Below are positions 1 through 4,930 of a DNA stretch of 11,040 nucleotides, in pieces. Below the pieces are notes generated by a model. That model searched no databases, was not told the origin of the DNA, and saw only the letters and a program-made list of their open reading frames with translations. The DNA comes from Patescibacteria group bacterium (GTDB taxonomy: Bacteria; Patescibacteriota; Microgenomatia; UBA12405; JAHJSD01): contig JAHJSD010000018.1 in assembly GCA_018830585.1 (NCBI GenBank), positions 1-11,040 on the forward strand, read 5' to 3'. The first letter of the stretch is position 1, and each line of letters opens with the position of its first letter. Both the position numbers and the translations under genes were made by a program.

Positions 1-22
1 ATCGAAAGTTAATTATGATTCT

Positions 23-400
23 ACCCCAGCACCAGTCCCGACGCGAGGTCGGGGCGGTACGGGGTCACCACAGTACCACGTAGGGTACATAGCAGGTTCG
101 GTACATGGCAGTCCTGTACCGGCTGGCGGGGCAGGCATCCTTTGGGAAAGGGAAGTCACGGGCTTTTTCTCCTTCGCCAAGCCTGCCTGCCCTCCTGCCG
201 GCGGGTAAACCGGCAGGCAGGGCTACGGAAGGAGAAGACAGCCCGTGGAGATTTACTCAAGATAATTGTGAAGCTCTATGGACTTATGGGAAACCATGTG
301 GGTATACCAGATCCCACTGTGGCGTCCATAATTGTTACTTTTACAGGGTTTCTCCTAAGCGAGACCCTGAACCGCCCCGGCATAACGTCGGGACCGGTTC
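23..400 (+). other. Non-coding region with a chain of hairpins upstream of the Nudix gene; possible structured RNA or leader
   Basis: This stretch has no open frame resembling a known protein, but successive segments can fold. Pairings seen by eye: 23-27 with 61-65 enclosing a 6-bp stem (37-42/48-53); 73-77 with 84-88; 99-104 with 116-121; a long hairpin 157-247; 277-283 with 324-330 enclosing 298-302/313-317; 344-349 with 364-369 enclosing 352-354/361-363; and 369-374 with 395-400 enclosing 376-379/389-392. The last stem ends on the base before the Nudix ATG, so it could affect initiation there. There is no T-tract that would make any of these a classical terminator. I do not recognise a named RNA family: no tmRNA or RNase P landmarks could be matched. 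It could equally be a cluster of REP-like repeats. Folding was done by eye, without energies. Confidence 0.4.
157..247. repeat. Long imperfect inverted repeat (REP-like hairpin), copy A
   Basis: The outer arms are a perfect 8-bp match, cacgggct at 157-164 against agcccgtg at 240-247. Further in lie ctccttcgcc and ggctacggaaggag, which pair apart from a tacg insertion. The centre is made of cctgcc/ggcagg modules. A second copy in the opposite orientation lies at 10916-10987 and shares the module order: outer arm, ctccttcgcc, cctgcctgcc/ggcaggcagg, gctacggaagga, outer arm. Read on the minus strand the core starts with GTAG and ends with GGAG. Those tetranucleotides are known beside REP palindromes handled by RAYT (TnpA-REP) transposases, but no such transposase is in the window. 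Confidence 0.7.
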
Positions 401-961
401 ATGGGTAAAAATATGTCTAGAAAATGGAAAAAAATAAACTCAAGGATAGTCTATAGCAACCCTTGGATTAAAATACATGAGGATATTGTTATAAGACCGG
501 ATGGCAAAAAAGGTATCTATGGATTCCTGGAAAAACCGTTGGCTAACTTTATTATTGCTTTGGATAGCGACGATTGTCTATATCTTATCAATGAGTATCG
601 GTACCCGCTTCAAAAAAACATTTTACAATTGCCGGCAGGTGTAGCCGATAGTGATGATATCGTTCAGCAGGCAAAAAAAGAACTTTACGAGGAAACCGGC
701 ATTATCGCGGCGAAGTGGGAAAAAATAGGCGGGTTTTATGTAGCGCCTGGCCATGAAACGACGTTTGTAAATGTTTTTTTGGCTACCGAATTGAATCTGT
801 CCGGATTAAAAACGGACAATCAGGAAAGCAATGAGTCTATCTTGGAAGTTATTAGAGTAAAGTTGCCTAAACTTAAGCAAATGATAATCGCCGGAAAGAT
901 AGAGTGCGGCATAACAATCGCCGCCTTGAATTTGTTTTTTTTGAGATCTGAGATTAAGTAA
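401..961 (+). CDS. Nudix hydrolase, ADP-ribose pyrophosphatase-like
   Basis: This 186-residue protein is probably a cytoplasmic Nudix enzyme hydrolysing a nucleoside-diphosphate-linked substrate such as ADP-ribose. What is seen: an N-terminal strand region with PWIKIHEDIV (21-30) and EYRYP (65-69), both typical of the ADPRase/NudF group; LPAG leading into the Nudix box (80-101); and APG...E...VFLATEL (115-131), the substrate-side loop of that group. The metal-binding core E94, E97, E98, G100 is intact. The box is irregular: it is one residue shorter than GX5EX7REUXEEXGU, has Asp near the first Glu position and Lys93 for Arg. A second in-frame ATG at 413 (MSRKWKK) is also plausible, and neither start has a clear Shine-Dalgarno. 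It is convergent with the TsaC-TsaE gene and preceded by a hairpin chain. The family call is firm, the substrate is not. Confidence 0.85.
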   Translation: MGKNMSRKWKKINSRIVYSNPWIKIHEDIVIRPDGKKGIYGFLEKPLANFIIALDSDDCLYLINEYRYPLQKNILQLPAGVADSDDIVQQAKKELYEETGIIAAKWEKIGGFYVAPGHETTFVNVFLATELNLSGLKTDNQESNESILEVIRVKLPKLKQMIIAGKIECGITIAALNLFFLRSEIK

Positions 962-1112
962 TTTTTTCATTAAAAAGGTTCTTAAAGAAAATAGAAAACA
1001 AAAGAAAAAGGGGTAATGGGGCTGGCTTAGTTACAGACTATTCCGGTCTTTTGTGTAGCTCCGCGTCTGCGGGATCTGTCAGATTAACACCCGGGTGAGT
1101 TTGGCAAAAAAG
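962..1112. other. Convergent intergenic gap with small palindromes
   Basis: This 151-bp gap separates two convergent genes. It contains a 10-bp perfect palindrome cacccgggtg (1088-1097) and a small hairpin ccgc-gtct-gcgg (1061-1072) preceded by GTAG at 1055-1058. The palindrome resembles the CACCCC-N-GGGGTG units at 2666-2678 and 2711-2723. The A/T-rich stretch after the Nudix stop (about 962-1010) has no GC stem with a T-tract, so no clear intrinsic terminator is visible. Confidence 0.5.
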
Positions 1113-2183
1113 TTAAATTTTGTAGAGGGAAAAACTCCTTCGGCCGCTGTTTTTTGTTTCTATTTGGACCAGAAAAAAAGAAACGTTTTCTTTTTTTAAA
1201 CTTTCAAGAACCGAAAGTTTTTCTCCCCACTCGATTAAAACCAAGTTTCCTTTTTTCAAAAGTCTTTCGATTTCCAGTTCAACGATTTCTTTCTCGTCCT
1301 CAATCCGGTAGAGATCCAAATGGTAAAGGTTTTTAAGCGGTGGCCGGCCGATCCGGTATTCATCCATGAGAACAAAAGTAGGGGAGACCAGTTCCCGGTT
1401 AAAGATCTCCCCAATTCCTTTGGCAAAAACCGTTTTCCCGGCTCCCAATTCTCCTTTGAGAATAACCAAAACCGCTTTTCTAGACAGTTCTTTTTTGAGA
1501 AATTTTCGATAGATTTCTTTCGCCTCAGTCTTTGTATCTTCGGCCTTTTTGGTTGAAAACCGGCTTAGAAGTTTCAGGTCAAAGGCTCCGGTTCTAAGCA
1601 CTTTAAGCTTATCGCCGACCAATCTGACCACGGTTGAGGTGGGACGCTTCGGCAATTTTCCGGCATTAACAATAAGACCGATTTGATCCCTCTTCTTTTG
1701 GGAAAGCGTTTTTAAAAAAGAACTAACAGAATAGTGCGGACCTTTGCCGGAAATGTTAGCTGAGGTGGCGGTGATAGGAAAAGGACAAATTGAGGTTAGT
1801 TTTTTTATAAAAGGCTGGTTTATCACCCTGACGCCAATGGTTTTATCCGGTGGTTCAATCTGGGGAGCGGTTTTGCCTTTTGATTTAAAGATCAAGGTGA
1901 ATGATCCGGGAAGTAAGGTTTTAATTAACTCTATTTGGTTCTGGTTATAGTAGGCGTATTTTTTAATATCATCAATAGTATGCAGGAAAATAGAAATTCC
2001 CTTGCCGAATTTCCTGCCTTTGAAATCAAAAATCTTTTTTACCGCTTTGGTGGAACCGGCGTTGGCAGCCAGACCGTAGGCAGTATCGGAAGGAACGACG
2101 ATCAATTGATCTTGGCATAAGATTTTTTTGGCCAGATGGGCGATTTTGTTGATATTATTTTTTTTCAGTTTTACAATTTTCAT
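1113..2183 (-). CDS. tsaC-tsaE: Fused TsaC/Sua5-type L-threonylcarbamoyladenylate synthase and TsaE ATPase
   Basis: This is a 356-residue cytoplasmic protein for N6-threonylcarbamoyladenosine (t6A) at tRNA position 37. Residues 10-200 form a YrdC/Sua5/TsaC domain: PSDTAYGL (31-38), FKGRKFGKG (54-62), GVRV (117-120), TATSANISG (138-146) and PTSTVV (181-186). This domain makes threonylcarbamoyl-AMP from threonine, bicarbonate and ATP. After a short lysine-rich linker, residues 215-345 form a TsaE domain: Walker A GELGAGKT (244-251), VSPTFVLMDEY (266-276), HLDLYR (288-293) and LIEWGE (316-321). TsaE is the ATPase that drives TsaB-TsaD turnover. The two are normally separate genes, so this is a genuine domain fusion without frameshift. 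TsaB and TsaD are not in the window. A TATAAT box lies 8 bases upstream of the ATG, suggesting an almost leaderless mRNA. Confidence 0.92.
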   Translation of the reverse strand: MKIVKLKKNNINKIAHLAKKILCQDQLIVVPSDTAYGLAANAGSTKAVKKIFDFKGRKFGKGISIFLHTIDDIKKYAYYNQNQIELIKTLLPGSFTLIFKSKGKTAPQIEPPDKTIGVRVINQPFIKKLTSICPFPITATSANISGKGPHYSVSSFLKTLSQKKRDQIGLIVNAGKLPKRPTSTVVRLVGDKLKVLRTGAFDLKLLSRFSTKKAEDTKTEAKEIYRKFLKKELSRKAVLVILKGELGAGKTVFAKGIGEIFNRELVSPTFVLMDEYRIGRPPLKNLYHLDLYRIEDEKEIVELEIERLLKKGNLVLIEWGEKLSVLESLKKENVSFFLVQIETKNSGRRSFSLYKI

Positions 2184-2191
2184 TGCCTTGT

Positions 2192-2197
2192 ATTATA
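2192..2197 (-). promoter_or_regulatory. -10 box (TATAAT) for tsaC-tsaE
   Basis: A perfect TATAAT reads on the minus strand in the 23-bp divergent gap, with 8 bases between it and the ATG at 2183. Transcription starting 6-7 bases downstream would leave only a couple of leader bases. No TTGACA-like -35 is seen at 16-18 bp. It overlaps the opposite -10 of the HIT gene, so the two promoters would compete. Confidence 0.55.
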
Positions 2198-2199
2198 CT
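2194..2199 (+). promoter_or_regulatory. -10 box (TATACT) for the HIT gene
   Basis: TATACT ends 7 bases before the HIT ATG at 2207, which predicts a start at or next to the A of the ATG (leaderless). A weak -35-like ttacaa at 2171-2176 gives a 17-bp spacer but lies inside the tsaC-tsaE coding start. It overlaps the minus-strand TATAAT. Confidence 0.5.
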
Positions 2200-2206
2200 T
2201 TAACTC

Positions 2207-2620
2207 ATGAGTGATTGTGTTTTTTGCAAGATTGTTAAAGGGGAAATCCCTTGTTACAAAATTTACGAGGACAAGGATTTTTTGGCTTTCTTAGACATCG
2301 CCCCTTTTGTGGAAAACCACACCTTGGTGATTCCCAAAAAACATTACCGCTGGGTTTGGGATTTACCGGTTGATGAAAAGATTAGGCCGAACCTGGGCGA
2401 TTATTTTTCCGTGGCCGGCAGAATAATCAATCACTACCGCCGGGTTTTGGGGATTGATTTTGTTTCTTCAATCGTTTGGGGTCAATTGGTTGCTCATGCC
2501 CATATCCAAATTTTGCCCGGACCGCACAATTTGGCTTTGTCTTGGCAACGGAGTAAGCTTGATCCAAAAAAGGCAGAGGAAACGGTTAAAAGACTGGCTC
2601 TTTCCCCTCCGTCATTCTGA
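2207..2620 (+). CDS. HIT-family protein with an H-x-H-x-Q triad
   Basis: This is a 137-residue HIT (histidine triad) nucleotide hydrolase or transferase. Seen: CVFCKIV (4-10), matching the N-terminal C-x2-C of Hint/HIT proteins; ENHTLVIPKKHY (36-47), the usual H-x-L-V-x-P-K-x-H block; and WGQLVAHAHIQIL (91-103), the active-site strand. Canonical HIT proteins have H-x-H-x-H. Here it is H97-A-H99-I-Q101. The middle His, the nucleophile of the family, is kept, while the third is Gln, as in galactose-1-phosphate uridylyltransferase and Ap4A phosphorylase. That suggests nucleotidyl transfer or phosphorolysis rather than plain hydrolysis, but this is inference. The final residues SF and the TGA stop are read from the intergenic repeat GTCATTCTGA at 2611-2620. 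It is divergent from tsaC-tsaE. The family call is firm, the substrate unknown. Confidence 0.9.
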   Translation: MSDCVFCKIVKGEIPCYKIYEDKDFLAFLDIAPFVENHTLVIPKKHYRWVWDLPVDEKIRPNLGDYFSVAGRIINHYRRVLGIDFVSSIVWGQLVAHAHIQILPGPHNLALSWQRSKLDPKKAEETVKRLALSPPSF

Positions 2621-2657
2621 CCCTGAGGCTTTGTCGAATGGGGAAGAATCCCCTCGT
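2611..2657 (+). repeat. GTCATTCTGA...GAATCCC-type intergenic repeat, copy 1
   Basis: It begins with gtcattctga, which is also the last codons and stop of the HIT gene, and ends with gaatcccctcg. Related copies with the same ends lie at 4708-4747 (gtcatcctga ... ggatcccctcg) and, on the minus strand, at 8457-8495 (gtcatcctga ... ggaatcc). Such dispersed repeats are common in CPR and other bacterial intergenic regions. Their function is unknown. Confidence 0.6.
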
Positions 2658-2665
2658 AGGACCAA

Positions 2666-2723
2666 CACCCCCGGGGTGAAAATCTCCTGCCTGCCGGCAG
2701 GCAGGTTAGACACCCCAGGGGTG
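2666..2723. repeat. Nested palindrome cluster: two CACCCC-N-GGGGTG units bracketing a 20-bp perfect palindrome
   Basis: The centre is cctgcctgccggcaggcagg (2686-2705), a perfect 20-bp palindrome built of the same modules as the hairpins at 157-247 and 10916-10987. It is bracketed by cacccccggggtg (2666-2678) and caccccaggggtg (2711-2723), each a 6+1+6 palindrome, so the 58-bp unit is close to symmetric. Both strands could extrude a cruciform or three adjacent RNA hairpins. It lies between the HIT stop and the DUF192 promoter. There is no following T-tract, so a terminator role is only a possibility. Confidence 0.7.
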
Positions 2724-2738
2724 GATCTTGGCTTGAAT

Positions 2739-2776
2739 TGGTCTATTGACAGACTAATGGTCTATTGACAGACTAA
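2739..2776 (+). repeat. 19-bp perfect tandem duplication carrying TTGACA
   Basis: The 19-mer tggtctattgacagactaa occurs twice back to back (2739-2757 and 2758-2776) with no mismatch. Each unit contains TTGACA, and each has its own small dyad (gtct...agac). Only the second TTGACA is correctly placed for the -10 box at 2788-2793. The duplication may have doubled a -35 or an operator-like dyad overlapping it. Confidence 0.85.
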
Positions 2777-2793
2777 TAATGTAGAATTATAAA
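2765..2793 (+). promoter_or_regulatory. Sigma-70-type promoter for the DUF192-GT2/GtrA operon
   Basis: A consensus -35 TTGACA (2765-2770) is followed after a 17-bp spacer by TATAAA (2788-2793). This is the best promoter match noticed in the window. The predicted start is near 2800, giving a leader of about 5 bases before the ATG at 2805. There is accordingly no Shine-Dalgarno. An alternative -10, TAGAAT at 2782-2787, has too short a spacer from this -35. Confidence 0.65.
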
Positions 2794-2804
2794 AAGGTTG
2801 GTAA

Positions 2805-3284
2805 ATGAAAATATTAATTGTCTTAGTAACTATAATTTTGGTCGGTTTCGGGACAGCTCTTTTTTTAATTCAAAAAGACTACCGGGAGAAGAAGACGATC
2901 GGTCTTTCTATTGTCGGCCGCTACAACGACAAGAAAAAAGTTTCTTTTTCGGTCGAGGTTGCCGATGATGCCGCTAAAAGGGCTAAGGGTTTGATGTTCA
3001 GGGATAAATTGCCTAAAGACGAGGGGATGATTTTTGTTTTTCAGGACCAGAAGGATCGTGTTTTCTGGATGAAAAACACTAAAATTTCCTTGGATATGAT
3101 TTTTATAAACAGAGACGGGGAAATTGTTGGTCTGCTTAAAAGTACCAGGCCGGAGAGTGCCCGACCCCTAAGCGTTGGTGCGGATAGTAGCTATGTTTTG
3201 GAAATTAATGCCGGTTTGGTGGACAAATATGATATAAAAGAAGGAGATCTGATTAAAGGTTTAGAAAAAATTTATCCGCTATGA
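2805..3284 (+). CDS. Membrane-anchored DUF192 protein
   Basis: This 159-residue protein has one N-terminal hydrophobic segment (about 3-22) followed by charged residues, so it is probably anchored with its main domain outside the cytoplasm, or secreted. Residues 45-155 match DUF192: AKRAKGLMFRDKLP (57-70), DEGMIFVF (72-79), VFWMKNT (86-92), LDMIFINRDGEIVGL (96-110) and YVLEINAG (130-137). No biochemical role is firmly established for this family. It is the first gene of an operon with the GT2-GtrA gene, with which it overlaps by 4 bases (ATGA). The pairing may place it at the envelope, but a glycosylation role is inference. The start is supported by the promoter just upstream. Confidence 0.88.
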   Translation: MKILIVLVTIILVGFGTALFLIQKDYREKKTIGLSIVGRYNDKKKVSFSVEVADDAAKRAKGLMFRDKLPKDEGMIFVFQDQKDRVFWMKNTKISLDMIFINRDGEIVGLLKSTRPESARPLSVGADSSYVLEINAGLVDKYDIKEGDLIKGLEKIYPL

Positions 3285-4432
3285 AAAGGGAAACTGCTGT
3301 GGTAGTGATTCCTACCTTCAACGAAGTTGGTCAGACTGAAAAAATGATTGACCATTTGATGGCCAAGACTTTCCCCGAAATTAAAAACTGGGAGTGTAAA
3401 TTGCTTTATGTTGACGGTAATTCGCCTGATGGAACGGCAGATTTAATTAGGAAGAAGCAGAAAGAGTATGAGAATTTAGATTTATTGGTGGAAAAAAACA
3501 AAGAAGGAATTGGCGCCGCTTATGTCAAAGGTTTCAGGCGGGCGATGAAAAAGCATAAAGCAGATCTACTGATAGAGTTTGATAGTGATTTCCAGCATCC
3601 TCCGGAAACAATTCCGGTAATGTTGGCCGAAATAGACAAAGGGGCCGATTATGTTTTGGGTTCGAGAAAAATTGAAGGCGGCTCCAACCCCGAGGGCTGG
3701 GGTTTTAAAAGGGTCTTTTTTTCCGAGGTCGGTGGGATAGTCGCCCGTTTTATTATGTTTTTCCCTTTTAAGTCTTTTTTTCAAATTACCGACCCAACTA
3801 CTGGTTTAAAAGCTTCTCGGGTAAAGGGTTTTGTAGATACCATGGATATGGATGATTTGTATTCAAAAAAATTTGCCTATAAACTGGAATTTCTTTACAA
3901 GATGGTTAAGTTAGGCGCGAAAATAAAAGAGATTCCTTTGAAATTTGGTTTAAGAACTGCCGGAGAGTCGAAAATTGCTCCTGATACCGCCAAGGACATT
4001 TTTAAAATAGCAGTCTTGTTAAGGTGGCACGATCCTTTCACCCGGAAGTTTTTAAAATTCGGCACGGTCGGCTTTGTCGGTTATTTAGTCAACGCCTCGA
4101 CACTCTGGTTCTTTGCCAGTTTCATCGGCTTGGCCGAGTGGCTTTCCTGGGCTTTGTCCACCGAACTGGCGATCATTTCCAATTTTACCTGGAATAACTT
4201 TTGGACTTTCAAAGAGGACCAGTTTAAAGAGGTGAGTAAGGTTCTCGGCAAGTTCCTTCAATTTAACGCCACCTCTGCCGGGGCTTTATTGATCCAGACT
4301 GTTGCCGGTACGGTCCTAACCGGTATTTTCGGCAGTCAATACCGCCAGCTGCTTTTGCCTTTCGTAATCTTGTTTCTGGTTTTGCCCTATAACTGGTTTA
4401 TGTATAACAAGGTGATTTGGAAGAAAAAGTAA
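3281..4432 (+). CDS. GT2 polyprenyl-phosphate sugar synthase (Dpm1-like) fused to a GtrA membrane domain
   Basis: The 383-residue protein has two parts. Residues 1-245 are a GT2 domain: VVIPTFNE (8-15), VDGNSPDGT (44-52), the metal-binding D101-S-D103 in FDSDFQHPPE (100-109), VLGSRK (125-130) and TDPTTGLKASR (170-180), all typical of dolichol-phosphate mannose synthase. Residues 257-380 form a GtrA-like domain with about four membrane helices, including the NFTWNNFWTF motif (301-310). The same architecture is known from archaeal Dpm1 enzymes. The likely reaction is transfer of mannose (or another sugar) from a nucleotide donor to polyprenyl phosphate at the cytoplasmic face. GtrA is associated with moving lipid-linked sugar across the membrane. 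Its ATG overlaps the DUF192 stop and there is no Shine-Dalgarno, so translation is probably coupled. Sugar identity is not readable from the sequence. Confidence 0.9.
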   Translation: MKRETAVVVIPTFNEVGQTEKMIDHLMAKTFPEIKNWECKLLYVDGNSPDGTADLIRKKQKEYENLDLLVEKNKEGIGAAYVKGFRRAMKKHKADLLIEFDSDFQHPPETIPVMLAEIDKGADYVLGSRKIEGGSNPEGWGFKRVFFSEVGGIVARFIMFFPFKSFFQITDPTTGLKASRVKGFVDTMDMDDLYSKKFAYKLEFLYKMVKLGAKIKEIPLKFGLRTAGESKIAPDTAKDIFKIAVLLRWHDPFTRKFLKFGTVGFVGYLVNASTLWFFASFIGLAEWLSWALSTELAIISNFTWNNFWTFKEDQFKEVSKVLGKFLQFNATSAGALLIQTVAGTVLTGIFGSQYRQLLLPFVILFLVLPYNWFMYNKVIWKKK

Positions 4433-4707
4433 AACCACTTAGATTTGAGGGTTGGTGAGTCTTACTGTTCGAGCTGCTCGATAGATTCAGAACTAAAAAA
4501 AGCCTGTTGGGAACGTATTTACTGTTCGAGCTTGTCGAGAACCGAGTCAGACTCGGTCGAGAACTGTCCTTCGCTGAAGTCTTCTCGACTCCGCCATGCT
4601 TCGCTCGAAGAATAATTACCTTAGCGCTCTGGCGGGGGGAACGATTCTTCCTTTCGCCATCATGAGGAATTCACCTCACCTCTCCGTCTCCCGACCTCAC
4701 CCGCCAC

Positions 4708-4747
4708 GTCATCCTGATCTCCCTTTGGGAGAGTAAGGATCCCCTCG
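4708..4747 (+). repeat. GTCATTCTGA-type intergenic repeat, copy 2
   Basis: It starts gtcatcctga and ends ggatcccctcg, matching the two ends of copy 1 (2611-2657) with a different middle. The middle forms its own hairpin, tctccc-ttt-gggaga (4718-4732). Confidence 0.55.
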
Positions 4748-4818
4748 GGGTCGGTAATTTGCTGATTGCCGATAAAAATAATCAACAAATACTCGGTCAG
4801 TAGTCAGGGCTTGCGAAG

Positions 4819-4876
4819 AGCTTTTAATCTGCAATTAAGATCCGCGATCGCGGATCTTAATTGCTACCTAAAAGCT
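4819..4876. repeat. 34-bp perfect palindrome inside a 58-bp inverted repeat
   Basis: Positions 4831-4864 are a perfect palindrome with no loop: half-site gcaattaagatccgcga followed by its exact reverse complement. Beyond a 4-base mismatch on each side the symmetry resumes for 8 bp, agctttta (4819-4826) against taaaagct (4869-4876). The centre is ccgcgatcgcgg, and the 34-mer contains three GATC sites. It lies between two converging genes. It could be a bidirectional hairpin limiting read-through, a cruciform, or a dimeric-protein binding site. No T-tract directly follows on either strand, so the terminator reading is weak. Confidence 0.8.
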
Positions 4877-4930
4877 TCCCCTTGAAGGTTTTAAGATACA
4901 CGAGGCAGGGAGATTTTTTCGTTTGGCAGT

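Larger units (their letters stand above)
4433..4930. other. Convergent intergenic region of 498 bp, full of inverted repeats, no gene seen
   Basis: No coding frame with family resemblance was found. It holds a 14-bp direct repeat ttactgttcgagct (4462-4475 and 4519-4532); a 17-bp palindrome accgagtc-a-gactcggt (4541-4557); arms gtcgagaa/ttctcgac (4556-4563 and 4582-4589) around cttc-gct-gaag (4569-4579); cttcg-ct-cgaag (4599-4610) enclosed by ccgcca/tggcgg (4591-4596, 4630-4635); a GTCATCCTGA repeat; and the 34-bp palindrome at 4831-4864. The GT2-GtrA gene and the minus-strand GT-C gene both end into this region, so some hairpins may protect or end transcripts. It looks like a landing zone where several repeat families have accumulated. 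Confidence 0.6.

Noticed and set aside
91..121. A ggttcg string suggestive of a tRNA T-arm
   Set aside because: No acceptor stem, anticodon arm or CCA context can be drawn around it. No tRNA was found by eye on either strand.
150..240. RNase P RNA-like string (gggaagtcacgggct and a gggtaaacc) in the hairpin region
   Set aside because: The resemblance to conserved RNase P blocks is short and in the wrong context. The same hairpin recurs inverted at 10916-10987 without those neighbours, so it is a repeat module.
105..437. Open frame of 110 codons (and an 88-codon one at 142-408) ahead of the Nudix gene
   Set aside because: Both run through the inverted repeat and hairpins, show no family resemblance and have a repeat-derived composition. 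The second stops inside the Nudix start region.
1154..2120. Plus-strand open frames opposite tsaC-tsaE
   Set aside because: They are antisense shadows of a gene with clear domain motifs, and none resembles a known protein.
2454..2768. Alternative frame across the HIT 3' end and the repeats, possibly a frameshifted HIT extension
   Set aside because: It overlaps the well-supported HIT active-site region in another frame and then reads through palindromes. The HIT protein already has a normal family length.
4462..4557. Repeats near 4462-4557 as a CRISPR array
   Set aside because: There are only two copies of a 14-bp unit, without regular spacers, and no cas genes are in the window.
4831..4864. 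The 34-bp palindrome as a rho-independent terminator
   Set aside because: There is no T-tract directly downstream on either strand and no loop. It is kept as a palindrome with unknown function.
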